A DNA stretch of 64,000 nucleotides, from assembly GCA_009827225.1 (NCBI GenBank), contig WUAI01000010.1:20000-83999 (forward strand). The letters run 5' to 3'. The DNA comes from Flavobacteriaceae bacterium (lineage in GTDB: Bacteria; Bacteroidota; Bacteroidia; Flavobacteriales; Flavobacteriaceae). The position numbers were made by a program, and so were the translations under genes. Numbering within the stretch: the first letter of the stretch is position 1; each line of letters begins with the position of its first letter. A model generated the notes under the pieces. That model was not told where the DNA came from, made no database searches, and saw nothing but the letters and a program-made list of their open reading frames with translations. Below are positions 8,626 through 17,103 of the stretch, in pieces.

Positions 8626-9485
8626 AAAATTTTCTGATAGGAGGTGTCCCCGAGCATTTTAATTTACCATGGTATTTGACCATGAGGAATAAAGAATACC
8701 ATGAAGTGGGTATCAACTTGCGATGGAAGGATTTTTATGGCGGAACGGGGCAAATGTGCAAGGCATTGCGAGAGAAGGAAATCGACATGGCGGTTATCCT
8801 TACTGAAGGAATCGTTCGGGATATAATTAACGGAAACCCATGTAAAATTGTGCAGGTCTTTGTGGAGTCTCCCTTGATTTGGGGAATACATGTTGCGAAG
8901 AACTCAGATTATCTTAGTCTTTCCGACTTAAAAGGTAAGGCGGCTGCTATCAGCCGCTTTGGTTCCGGATCTCATCTCATGGCCTATGTGAATGCAGAAA
9001 AAATGGGCTGGGATACTGAAAAAGATATAGAATTCGAAGTGATCAAAAATCTGGATGGTGCCCTTGAGAATCTCCCGCAGGGAATTGGTGATTATTTTAT
9101 GTGGGAGAAATTCACTACCAAACCGTATGTGGATGACGGTCCTTTCCGATTGGTCGGTGAATGCCCTACCCCCTGGCCTTGTTTTGTGATTGCGGTAAGG
9201 GAGGACATATTGAAGAACGACCCTGAAGCTGTGACGCAAATACTTGAGATCATCAACAATACTACTCGTGAATTTAAAGATATTCCGTCCATCGATCATA
9301 CCATTGCCAATCGATACGAACAAAAATTGGAAGACGTAAGAGAATGGCTCTCTCTTACGCGATGGAGTCAAAATAACCTGAATGTCAGCACTTTAGATGC
9401 AGTTCAAGGTGCATTATTACAACTAGATCTTATCGATTCGGCGATTCCGAATGAAAAAATTCTTCATTTTTTAGAAAAAAATTAA
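8622..9485 (+). CDS. Periplasmic-binding-protein-like protein without signal peptide
   Basis: The protein has 287 residues. It resembles the substrate-binding subunits of nitrate/taurine/thiamine-precursor transporters: IDMAVILTEG early, then LSLSDLKGKAAAISRFGSGSH, a hinge-type motif, and a late ATQIL-like helix. It begins MKNFLIGGVPEHFNLP with no signal peptide or lipobox, so it is likely cytoplasmic or bound to another protein. No permease or ATPase gene is adjacent. Inference: a sensor, scavenger or enzyme on the binding-protein fold. It is the last gene of the operon (ATGA overlap). Confidence 0.7.
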   Translation: MKNFLIGGVPEHFNLPWYLTMRNKEYHEVGINLRWKDFYGGTGQMCKALREKEIDMAVILTEGIVRDIINGNPCKIVQVFVESPLIWGIHVAKNSDYLSLSDLKGKAAAISRFGSGSHLMAYVNAEKMGWDTEKDIEFEVIKNLDGALENLPQGIGDYFMWEKFTTKPYVDDGPFRLVGECPTPWPCFVIAVREDILKNDPEAVTQILEIINNTTREFKDIPSIDHTIANRYEQKLEDVREWLSLTRWSQNNLNVSTLDAVQGALLQLDLIDSAIPNEKILHFLEKN

Positions 9486-9539
9486 CGTTTTACGCAACCT
9501 TTTGCTTTTTTTGGTGTCTTATATCCAAAACAGCTTAAT

Positions 9540-9647
9540 ATGACCACTTTTTTAATTGTATTGGGGGCCCTTTTGGTCACAAATTTCCTTCTGTTGCAGT
9601 TCAGCTGTAACGATACTACAGAGCAGGACCTTCCTGAAGAAGAATAA
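9540..9647 (+). CDS. Small single-span membrane protein (35 residues)
   Basis: ATG at 9540 opens a 35-codon frame. The product has a hydrophobic stretch (TFLIVLGALLVTNFLLL), then FSCNDTTEQDLPEEE, an acidic tail. This looks like a real small membrane protein with the N-terminus in the membrane. The Cys at 23 is in a weak lipobox context (QFSC). It lies in the otherwise empty gap between the binding-protein-like gene and ung. Very short proteins of this plan occur in flavobacteria, but I cannot name a family. Confidence is limited by length. Confidence 0.5.
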   Translation: MTTFLIVLGALLVTNFLLLQFSCNDTTEQDLPEEE

Positions 9648-9667
9648 ACAACGCCATTTTCTGTTGA

Positions 9668-10333
9668 TTACCAAACAATGGGTGTCTTACCATTGTTATT
9701 TAAATATTCATTTGCTTTACTGAAATGTTGATTTCCGAACCAATAACCGCGGTTTGCGCTTAATGGTGAAGGATGACCACTACTAAGTACAAGATGTTTC
9801 TGTGTATCAATTTTACTTCCTTTTCTTTTGGCATATCCACCCCATAGCATAAAAACTAGTCCGGACCGCTGTGAGGAAAGTTGGTGGATCACCGCATCAG
9901 TGAAGACTTCCCAACCTTTGTTTTGATGACTGCCTGCGGTATGCGCTTTCACCGTTAACGTTGCATTCAACAGAAGAACACCTTGATCTGCCCAGCGTTC
10001 CAGGTTTCCACTCTCAGGCATGCCTGAGTTTAAATCTGTTTGAATTTCTGAAAAGATATTGATCAATGAAGGGGGCTTCGGCACGCCATCTGCCACAGAA
10101 AAACAAAGCCCATTGGCCTGTCCGGGTCCGTGGTATGGGTCCTGGCCCAGTATCACTACTTTCACCTTTTCAAATGGAGTGTGGTCAAAGGCGGCAAAAA
10201 TCTGGCCTCCGGGTGGATAACATACTCCCGAATTGTATTCCTGCTTTACAAAGTCTATTAAATTTTGAAAGTAAGGTTTTTGAAATTCATCCCCTACTGC
10301 CCTGGCCCAACTAGGCTCTATTTTTACGGCCAT
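9668..10333 (-). CDS. ung: Uracil-DNA glycosylase, family 1
   Basis: This 221-residue enzyme removes uracil from DNA as the first step of base excision repair. The water-activating loop GQDPYHGPGQA holds Asp65, and the DNA-intercalation loop HPSPLS lies near residue 187. PPSLINIF and LLLNATLTV are the uracil-pocket segments. Length is normal for UNG. It is divergent from mutS2, sharing a 68-base gap, so two DNA-maintenance genes sit back to back. Confidence 0.97.
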   Translation of the reverse strand: MAVKIEPSWARAVGDEFQKPYFQNLIDFVKQEYNSGVCYPPGGQIFAAFDHTPFEKVKVVILGQDPYHGPGQANGLCFSVADGVPKPPSLINIFSEIQTDLNSGMPESGNLERWADQGVLLLNATLTVKAHTAGSHQNKGWEVFTDAVIHQLSSQRSGLVFMLWGGYAKRKGSKIDTQKHLVLSSGHPSPLSANRGYWFGNQHFSKANEYLNNNGKTPIVW

Positions 10334-10339
10334 TATTCG

Positions 10340-10347
10340 TATTTTTG
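10340..10347 (+). promoter_or_regulatory. Candidate -7 element for mutS2
   Basis: TATTTTTG fits TAnnTTTG. It lies 54 bases before the mutS2 ATG, in the ung-mutS2 divergent gap. No strong -33 element is seen. Confidence 0.4.
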
Positions 10348-10401
10348 TCGGAAATAAAATTACTAATTAAGAAAGAGAATTCCTTGTGAAAGGAAAATAA
10401 G

Positions 10402-12573
10402 ATGGTTCGAATTGATAAGAAATCCTTAGCCGATTTAGAATTCCCCGCGGTACTTGAGCAAATCTCGGAATACTGTATTACCGAACCCGGCAGGGAGAAG
10501 GTATTGGAGATAGTTCCGTTGACACAGGTTTCCGACATTCTTCCAGAATTACAAAGAACCAAGGAATTTTCAGCATCATTTCAAAACGAAAATCGTATCC
10601 CAAACCATGGGTTCGAAGCCATCACCAAGGAACTACAGCTGTTTCAGATAGAAAACACAACACTTGAAATAAGTGGTTTTAGAAGAATTCTGTCCATTTC
10701 AGAAACTACTAAGGACCTACTGAAATTCTTTAAGAAATACGCAGAGTTTTATGTAGAATTATTTCGTCATTCTGAAGGAATCAGCTATGTGTCCTCTGTT
10801 TCAGAAGCTATACGCGCCGTGGTGGACCGGTTTGGCCATATAAAGAATAATGCATCTTCGGAATTGGCCACCATTCGAAAACGACTCAATGTGGTCAAAG
10901 GACAAATCAATAGTTCTTTCGGAAGAGCTTTATCACGCTATTCGCAATCTGATTTCCTGGATGAAATTCTGGAATCGGTAGTGGATAACCGTCGAGTATT
11001 GGCTGTGAAAGCCATGCATCGCCGCAAAGTTAAAGGAGCCGTTTTGGGGCAATCCAAAACCGGGAGTATTGTATATATCGAACCTCAGGAAACCCTGGAA
11101 TATGCAAATGAATTGAGTAACCTTCTGTATGAAGAACAGGAAGAGATTAAAAAAATCTTACGTGATCTTACGGAAGAATTACGCCCGTACCATCCGTTGT
11201 TGCAAAGCTATCAGGATTATTTGATTGAGATCGACAACCTTTATGCAAAGGCCAAATATGGAATAGACATCAACGCTGTATTGCCGTTGATTTCTGAAGA
11301 AAAACGGCTTTACTTAAAGGATGCTTATCACCCGCTACTTTGGGTTGCTAATAAACTTAGAAAGGAAAAAACATTCCCTCAAACCATTGAACTACATCCT
11401 GAAAATCGGATCATAGTCATCTCCGGACCTAATGCCGGGGGTAAGAGTATCACTTTAAAAACAGTAGGATTGTTGCAAGTGATGCTACAAAGCGGCATTT
11501 TGGTTCCTGTAGATCCTTTTAGTGAGTTTTGCCTGTTTGACAGAGTGCTAACTGATATTGGCGATAACCAATCCATAGAAAATCATCTGAGCACCTATAG
11601 TTACCGGCTTAAGAAAATGAATCAGTTTCTTAAGAAATGTAACAATAAAACCCTATTCCTCATCGACGAATTTGGTACAGGAAGTGATCCTGAATTGGGA
11701 GGCGCCTTGGCCGAGACATTTTTGGAGGTCTTTTACGAAAGAGAAGCTTTCGGTATTATCACCACGCATTATACCAATTTAAAATTACTGGCCAACGAAT
11801 TACCCCACGCCACCAATGCAAATATGCAATTCGATAGCAGAAGCTTGGAACCAGTGTATAAACTGCAACTGGGAGAAGCAGGAAGTTCCTTCACTTTTGA
11901 AGTGGCACAGAAAAACGGTATCCCGTATAGCCTGATCAATAAGTCAAAAAAGAAGATCGAGCGGGGAAAGGTAAGGTTCGACAAGACCATTGCCAATCTT
12001 CAAAAGGAACGAAGTGCATTGCGAAAAACTTCTGCTCAATTGAAGAACGAAGAGGAAAAAGCACGGGAAGAAGGCAAGCAATTAGAAGAAATAAATACAA
12101 GGACCCGTGAAAAACTAGAGCGATATCAGGAGGTGTTTGATGCCAACCAAAAACTGATAACCCTGGGGAAGAAAGTCGATTCGCTGGCAGAAAAATACCA
12201 TAACAATAAACGGAAGCGACAACTCATCGATGAGCTTATGAAGCTTATCATGATAGAGAATAGCAAACGAAAGAAACCTGAGCCAAAAACGACTAAAAAG
12301 AAGAAAGAAGAAAAAGCCAAACAGCACGAGCTGAAGCAAGAGGTTGAAAAAAAGGTAGCAGCCATTCGGCGCAAGAAGAAAAAAGAAAAAACAGAAGCAA
12401 AAAAAGCACCACCTCCAAAACCTAAAGTTGCACTAAAGGTTGGGGATAGGGTGAGAATGATCGATGGTAGATCGGTAGGTACCATCGATAGTATTGAAAA
12501 GAAAAAAGCTATCGTGAATTATGGGATGTTCACCGCCGATGTGAAATTGAGCGAACTAGAGAAAGTATCATGA
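10402..12573 (+). CDS. mutS2: MutS2-family ATPase lacking the Smr nuclease domain
   Basis: The protein has 723 residues. It comprises a MutS core/clamp region, an ATPase domain with Walker A GPNAGGKS (about 342-349), Walker B LIDEFGTGSDP and the TTHY switch, and a long Lys/Glu-rich coiled coil (about 525-690). It ends in a small KOW/SH3-like module (KVGDRVRMIDGRSVGTI). Family members act on recombination intermediates or rescue collided ribosomes. The C-terminal Smr domain that makes MutS2 about 780 residues in Firmicutes is absent; the frame ends at LSELEKVS. Absence of Smr appears usual for this lineage. The stop overlaps the next gene (ATGA). Confidence 0.9.
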   Translation: MVRIDKKSLADLEFPAVLEQISEYCITEPGREKVLEIVPLTQVSDILPELQRTKEFSASFQNENRIPNHGFEAITKELQLFQIENTTLEISGFRRILSISETTKDLLKFFKKYAEFYVELFRHSEGISYVSSVSEAIRAVVDRFGHIKNNASSELATIRKRLNVVKGQINSSFGRALSRYSQSDFLDEILESVVDNRRVLAVKAMHRRKVKGAVLGQSKTGSIVYIEPQETLEYANELSNLLYEEQEEIKKILRDLTEELRPYHPLLQSYQDYLIEIDNLYAKAKYGIDINAVLPLISEEKRLYLKDAYHPLLWVANKLRKEKTFPQTIELHPENRIIVISGPNAGGKSITLKTVGLLQVMLQSGILVPVDPFSEFCLFDRVLTDIGDNQSIENHLSTYSYRLKKMNQFLKKCNNKTLFLIDEFGTGSDPELGGALAETFLEVFYEREAFGIITTHYTNLKLLANELPHATNANMQFDSRSLEPVYKLQLGEAGSSFTFEVAQKNGIPYSLINKSKKKIERGKVRFDKTIANLQKERSALRKTSAQLKNEEEKAREEGKQLEEINTRTREKLERYQEVFDANQKLITLGKKVDSLAEKYHNNKRKRQLIDELMKLIMIENSKRKKPEPKTTKKKKEEKAKQHELKQEVEKKVAAIRRKKKKEKTEAKKAPPPKPKVALKVGDRVRMIDGRSVGTIDSIEKKKAIVNYGMFTADVKLSELEKVS

Positions 12574-12977
12574 CGAATACCAAAGATCACAAGATTGTTT
12601 TATTTGATGGCGTTTGCAACTTATGCAATGGAGCCGTCATCTTCATGATCAAACGCGACAAGAAAGATGTGCTTCGTTTTGCGGCCTTACAGGATCCAAT
12701 TGGTGTTGAATTGGTAGAAAAATATGGTATCGATACAAGTAAAGTAGATTCGATTATCCTCATAGACAACGACCGTTACTACATCAAAACCACAGCTGCA
12801 CTTCGGATCTCAAGATTGTTAAGTGGTATCTATCCTCTGTTCTCTATATTTTTGATTCTTCCTGCTTTTACCAGAGACTGGACGTACAATATTATCGCTA
12901 AATACCGATATCGCTGGTTTGGTAAAAAAGACCAGTGTATGATTCCTACCCCGGAGCTTAGGGCCAAATTCCTATAG
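12570..12977 (+). CDS. DCC-family thiol-disulfide oxidoreductase (DUF393)
   Basis: This 135-residue protein begins with the family hallmark LFDGVCNLC, a thioredoxin-like CxxC near residues 16-19. It continues FAALQD and ends in a basic RYRWFGKKDQCM. Family members are predicted thiol-disulfide oxidoreductases with an unproven substrate. A hydrophobic helix (IYPLFSIFLILPAF) may associate with membrane. It is co-expressed with mutS2 through an ATGA overlap and converges on the DUF1704 gene with no space for a terminator. Confidence 0.85.
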   Translation: MTNTKDHKIVLFDGVCNLCNGAVIFMIKRDKKDVLRFAALQDPIGVELVEKYGIDTSKVDSIILIDNDRYYIKTTAALRISRLLSGIYPLFSIFLILPAFTRDWTYNIIAKYRYRWFGKKDQCMIPTPELRAKFL

Positions 12978-14141
12978 TTATTTTAAATTCTGAAGAATAA
13001 ATTCCAGCTTGTCGCTTTCATTGGAGACACTATCAAAGGCGTGGTTCTTATGAATGATTTCGGAAGCCAGTCCTTCTTTCTGCCACTTGGAGATGATAGG
13101 CAGATTTTCAATCGAGACTTTTCCGGCTAACAGATTATCAAGGTTTTTGTCCTTTTGATAATGATTATAGATCTTCTTCAATCCGGTGAGATACAAATGA
13201 TCTTTGGTGAGTCCGCCACCACGATGTGCCCTCAGTGAAATGGCATAGGCCTCTTCCCTATTTAGTTTGTACCTGGTGTGAAGCAGGTCGAAAGTGGCAC
13301 AGAAATCATAACCCTTCCTTAAGCTGTCGGCGGCAAGTACTCTGTACGAAAGTTCTTTAAGGCGGTATAACGTAAGACATCCACTCATATACTCACTGAA
13401 AACGGCCAGGCCTTCCTGTGTTTCCAGATTCTTTGGAAAACCGTTTCTGAAAATTTTGAGGGATTGGTCGGCTCCATTGAAGGTAGTCACCATATGCACC
13501 CCGATCTCATGGTTGGCCAATACCTTTAACTGATTCGCACTAAAGCGATGGTTTTTCTTCAGTACCAGGGTCTTTGTATTATTCTGAACCATGGCAGCGG
13601 CAGAGATCTTGGTAGAAAACTTCAGATTAAAACTGAAATCAAATTTCTTGGTAAACTCTGCGAAATACTCCGCAGCTTCAGTGGCATTGAACACCGGAAA
13701 CATTTCCTGATCGTACTCTTCATCTTCAAAATGCAAGATGAATTTTGCATTATCCACATCTTTTTGAGTAGGCGTACCAAATGACTTTAAGGAATTAAAG
13801 TAAAACTTTGGCCCCATTCCAATGGTTTCGATGCATTCTATCAATCCGGAATAATCGTAAATTACATCACGGTAAAAAGCCCGTGTCTCTTCATCTTTAA
13901 TGCTGTCTATATCCTGTGAAAAAAGCTCCTGGTGTAATTTGTGAGCATTGAAATCGATCTTCCGATACTTGAAATTCGGATTGACATTGTATTTCGAGGA
14001 GAAAAAATTCCGCTTTTCCTGCTCAATATTTATCGGGTTGATATAATTGAGTAGCTCTATGCGTTTCACCAATTTGTTCAGATTGGAGTCAATTCTGAAT
14101 AAATTAGGATGCGTGTTTACAATGGTTTCGGGATACGTCAT
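12978..14141 (-). CDS. DUF1704 zinc peptidase ('flavohemoglobin expression-modulating QEGLA motif' family)
   Basis: The 387-residue protein carries HEIGVH, a gluzincin-like HExxxH zinc site at about residue 209, and the family motif QEGLAVFSEY about 34 residues later, which supplies another ligand. Eukaryotic relatives (MATCAP) are tubulin tyrosine carboxypeptidases, so a peptide-trimming function is plausible. I start at ATG 14141 (MTYPETIV), one base after the stop of the amidohydrolase, rather than at 14177, which would overlap it. It is the last gene of a conserved-looking trio with an ATP-grasp ligase and an N-formylglutamate-type amidohydrolase. Confidence 0.82.
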   Translation of the reverse strand: MTYPETIVNTHPNLFRIDSNLNKLVKRIELLNYINPINIEQEKRNFFSSKYNVNPNFKYRKIDFNAHKLHQELFSQDIDSIKDEETRAFYRDVIYDYSGLIECIETIGMGPKFYFNSLKSFGTPTQKDVDNAKFILHFEDEEYDQEMFPVFNATEAAEYFAEFTKKFDFSFNLKFSTKISAAAMVQNNTKTLVLKKNHRFSANQLKVLANHEIGVHMVTTFNGADQSLKIFRNGFPKNLETQEGLAVFSEYMSGCLTLYRLKELSYRVLAADSLRKGYDFCATFDLLHTRYKLNREEAYAISLRAHRGGGLTKDHLYLTGLKKIYNHYQKDKNLDNLLAGKVSIENLPIISKWQKEGLASEIIHKNHAFDSVSNESDKLEFILQNLK

Positions 14142-14142
14142 A

Positions 14143-14973
14143 CTACATTTTGTGGGCACTGTAAAAGGCATCCGCATGCTCTTTTACTTTGTACTGAAGT
14201 TGCCGCTCAATAGCCGCTACCACTTCAGGATAAATTACCTGCCCCATCTCGTCACAGTATATTTTTTTGAATTCAGTAGCCAAAACTAAGGTATTTTGGA
14301 AGTTTTTGGTAATAAATTTCAGGAAATATCCATTTCCGAAGAAGGTATCATTGATTTTAGAAGTGGCCTCAATTTCATGTGGAAGTGAAAGTTCGCTCAA
14401 TGATTGCCGCCAGGATTCCACGGATTCACCAAACCGATCGTTATCAATATTTGAGGTTCCAAGATTGATCACCGGAACTTCACGATCCCAGCGTTGCCAG
14501 TTATAACTGTGCATATCGTACACCACAGAAACACCAAACATCTCTTCTATTTTGGATATCAGTGCACGGGTAACATTATAAAAATTGTTGTGTTTACTGA
14601 GGCTCTTTGCATGTTGTTCTGCGGAAAGTTTCTCCCGCCATAGCTTCTTTCCCCATGCGTCTTCATAAATAGCGTTATCCGGATCGCGATTGAGGTCGTA
14701 TTCAAAGCGACTATCACAACCGGCGATTACAATCGGATGGGTTTTCACCATTTCCTTGGTACAGGGATCTTCCTCAAACCAACGGTCGTATTCCGAATGC
14801 AAACAATTATCCCACAACTCCTTGCGAAACTGGTGCCCGTCATGCACAGCACCGCACACATAAGGCACATAATCATCGATTTTTAAGGTAAATGAATAAT
14901 CTTCTGCCACTGCCTCAAAAGTGGCTTCCTTCTCAATAAGAGATATGATTTCTGAAATAGGAAGTCTTTGCAT
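14143..14973 (-). CDS. N-formylglutamate amidohydrolase family protein
   Basis: The 276-residue protein shows family landmarks: VPYVCGAVHDGHQF near 35-48 with a metal-ligand His, an Arg/Asp-rich DLNRDPDNAIY, and VVYDMHSYN, a further His. These are zinc-dependent amidases. The classical family degrades N-formylglutamate in histidine catabolism, but no hut gene is nearby. The partners here are an ATP-grasp ligase upstream and a DUF1704 peptidase downstream. Inference: it hydrolyses an amide or peptide bond in the product of the ligase. It sits 12 bases after the ligase gene. Confidence 0.85.
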   Translation of the reverse strand: MQRLPISEIISLIEKEATFEAVAEDYSFTLKIDDYVPYVCGAVHDGHQFRKELWDNCLHSEYDRWFEEDPCTKEMVKTHPIVIAGCDSRFEYDLNRDPDNAIYEDAWGKKLWREKLSAEQHAKSLSKHNNFYNVTRALISKIEEMFGVSVVYDMHSYNWQRWDREVPVINLGTSNIDNDRFGESVESWRQSLSELSLPHEIEATSKINDTFFGNGYFLKFITKNFQNTLVLATEFKKIYCDEMGQVIYPEVVAAIERQLQYKVKEHADAFYSAHKM

Positions 14974-14985
14974 GAATCGATTAAC

Positions 14986-16014
14986 TTAAGCGTCGCTAAC
15001 GTGCTTACGTAATTTCTGGCGTCGTTCAAATGCAGTTACCCGTTCTTCAACCTTGTCTTCTACAAAATCGATGACCTTTTCCTGGACACGGGTCTTATAA
15101 ACTTTGTTCATATAAGTGATTCCTCCCGGAGACATTACATTAACTTCAACAAGCATACCGCCGATGACATCGATCCCTACAAAATAGAGTCCGTCTTTAA
15201 CCAGTTTAAGCCCAATACGGCGACACAATTCTTTCTCTGCCTTGGTTAAATGATGCTTTTGAACAGTTCCTCCTGCCGTGACGTTAGAACGGTGATCTTC
15301 CTCTCCGGGCACACGGCGCATGGCGCCAATTGGCATTCCGTTTAGCATTAGAATTCTTACATCTCCCTGATCCGCACCTTCTATATAATCCTGTAGGATC
15401 ACATAATTTGAGGTTCCGTCTTTATTGTCGATATAAAAATCCAACAAAGAATTGATACTCTTCATCGCACTTTTCTCGATGAGGATCACCCCAGAGCCAC
15501 CGAAACCGTTCAAGGGTTTCAGGATCATTCTTTCCGGTCCTTCTTTGATGGTTTTCTTTAGATAATCCTTGTTCTTGGTGACATGAGTGCGTGGAATGAT
15601 CTCATTGCGCTCATCTTCAAACACCGCAGTATACAGTTTGTTATTCGCCCGGCGAATGCCGTCAAGGTCATTCATAATAAAGACATCGTCCTTTACACTA
15701 TCCAGGAAATTGAGCATGATCATATCCAATGGCGGATTGCTCCTGAGAATGATCACATCAAAACCTGCCAGGGGTAACATTTCATCGTAGAATTCCGATT
15801 TGGAGTGAAAAGACTTCAGGTTGTTAGAGATTTTCTCGGCGCGTTTCAAACATCTGCAAAAAGCATAGGCAACACTGTCCCTTATGGTTAAATTGGCCGG
15901 TGTGGTGATGGCAATACCGTGTTTTCTCTTCGCAAATTCCTGGATCATTGCTAGTGTGGAATCATTTTCAGCATCCATCTCCTCCCAGGGATACATTATA
16001 AAGCAAACATTCAT
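14986..16014 (-). CDS. ATP-grasp ligase, glutathione-synthetase-like
   Basis: The protein has 342 residues. The N-terminal substrate domain (residues 1-120) is followed by an ATP-grasp fold: RMILKPLNGFGGSGV (ATP-binding Lys and Gly-rich loop, about 172-186), the VILQDYIEG hinge and GIDVIGGMLVEVNVMSPGG with Mg-binding Glu/Asn near 304-306. It joins an amino group to a carboxylate using ATP. Bacillithiol, not glutathione, is likely the thiol here because bshA is present, so a true gshB role is doubtful. It heads the three-gene minus-strand unit. Confidence 0.85.
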   Translation of the reverse strand: MNVCFIMYPWEEMDAENDSTLAMIQEFAKRKHGIAITTPANLTIRDSVAYAFCRCLKRAEKISNNLKSFHSKSEFYDEMLPLAGFDVIILRSNPPLDMIMLNFLDSVKDDVFIMNDLDGIRRANNKLYTAVFEDERNEIIPRTHVTKNKDYLKKTIKEGPERMILKPLNGFGGSGVILIEKSAMKSINSLLDFYIDNKDGTSNYVILQDYIEGADQGDVRILMLNGMPIGAMRRVPGEEDHRSNVTAGGTVQKHHLTKAEKELCRRIGLKLVKDGLYFVGIDVIGGMLVEVNVMSPGGITYMNKVYKTRVQEKVIDFVEDKVEERVTAFERRQKLRKHVSDA

Positions 16015-16058
16015 AGCTGGTTGGTTTATTGAAAATAAATATAGTAAAATTTGGCCTC

Positions 16059-16066
16059 CAAATGTA
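16059..16066 (-). promoter_or_regulatory. Candidate -7 element for the ATP-grasp unit
   Basis: TACATTTG on the minus strand is an exact TAnnTTTG match, 45 bases upstream of the ATG at 16014. The -33 element is not clear. Confidence 0.4.
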
Positions 16067-16242
16067 ATTTTTTGGCGAAGGTATTAATTACATCTAACAA
16101 CTGTCATGTTGATCGACATCTATTCTAAACTCGGACAAGCAGTTTATCGATAACACAGCTGATTTTGGTCGAAAATAACGCGAACTTAAATTATAATCAG
16201 TTGGGATTTACTAATTTCAATTTTTCGATAAAAACACAAACT

Positions 16243-17055
16243 ATGGACTATCAAAAATGGATTGACAAAGGGATCGAATTGGGATCCGAATATGGTATAA
16301 AAGTGCTTGCGGCCATTGTAATATGGATCGTGGGTTCCTGGATTATTGGTAAGATCACGAAGATCGCAGGCAAAGGAATGGACAAAGCCAATTATGAAAT
16401 AAGCCTTCAAAAATTCTTGAAGAATCTCATCAGTTGGACGTTGAAAGTGCTTCTTATCCTGGCCATTTTGAGTAAACTTGGGGTTGAAACCACCTCTTTT
16501 GCCGCCATTCTGGCCGCTGCTGGTTTAGCCGTGGGTCTGGCATTGCAGGGATCTCTGTCAAATTTTGCAGGTGGCGTACTTCTTATGATCTTCAAACCTT
16601 ATAAGATAGGAGATTTGATTGAGGCCCAGGGAGAATTAGGTAACGTTAAAGAAATTGAGATCTTCACCACCAAGCTTGTCACACCGGAGAATAAGCTGGT
16701 TATTATTCCGAATGGTGCTATTTCTAATGGAAATATTACCAATTATACTGCGGAAGGGATCATCAAAGTGTTCCACACCATTGGTGTTTCATACGATGCC
16801 AATATTAAGCAAACCAAGGATGTATTGATGAATGTCCTTACTTCCCAGGAGAAAGTATTACAAGACCCGCCTCCTATGGTTGAAGTGGCTGCCCTTGGGG
16901 AGAGTTCCGTGGATTTTGCCGTTCGACCGGCGGTAAAACCGGAACATTACTGGGATGTATACTTCGATACGCTAGAAAAGGCTAAAAATGCATTAGACGA
17001 TGCCGGTATCGAGATTCCATACCCACACAGCGTGGAAATTCAAAAGCAAGGATAA
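16243..17055 (+). CDS. Small-conductance mechanosensitive channel (MscS family)
   Basis: This 270-residue protein is a minimal MscS. It has three N-terminal transmembrane helices; the pore helix TM3 is Ala/Gly-rich (AAILAAAGLAVGLALQGSL, about 92-110). The beta domain signature is FKPYKIGDLIE, and a C-terminal alpha/beta vestibule follows. It should open under membrane tension to release solutes during hypo-osmotic shock. I chose ATG 16243 (MDYQKW); the frame continues upstream to 16165, but those residues do not resemble the family. A strong hairpin terminator follows. Confidence 0.93.
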   Translation: MDYQKWIDKGIELGSEYGIKVLAAIVIWIVGSWIIGKITKIAGKGMDKANYEISLQKFLKNLISWTLKVLLILAILSKLGVETTSFAAILAAAGLAVGLALQGSLSNFAGGVLLMIFKPYKIGDLIEAQGELGNVKEIEIFTTKLVTPENKLVIIPNGAISNGNITNYTAEGIIKVFHTIGVSYDANIKQTKDVLMNVLTSQEKVLQDPPPMVEVAALGESSVDFAVRPAVKPEHYWDVYFDTLEKAKNALDDAGIEIPYPHSVEIQKQG

Positions 17056-17076
17056 AACCAAATGAATGTTAATTAA

Positions 17077-17100
17077 AAAAGCCGCTTCTCAGCGGCTTTT
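17077..17100. terminator. Bidirectional Rho-independent terminator
   Basis: A perfect 10-bp stem AAAAGCCGCT / AGCGGCTTTT (17077-17086, 17091-17100) has a TCTC loop. It is flanked by A-runs on the left and T-runs on the right. It serves both the mscS gene and the converging symporter gene. Confidence 0.9.
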
Positions 17101-17103
17101 CTT

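Noticed and set aside
14986..16014. Assignment of the ATP-grasp protein as glutathione synthetase gshB
   Set aside because: The fold fits, but no gshA is nearby, bshA implies bacillithiol, and the operon partners point to another amide product.
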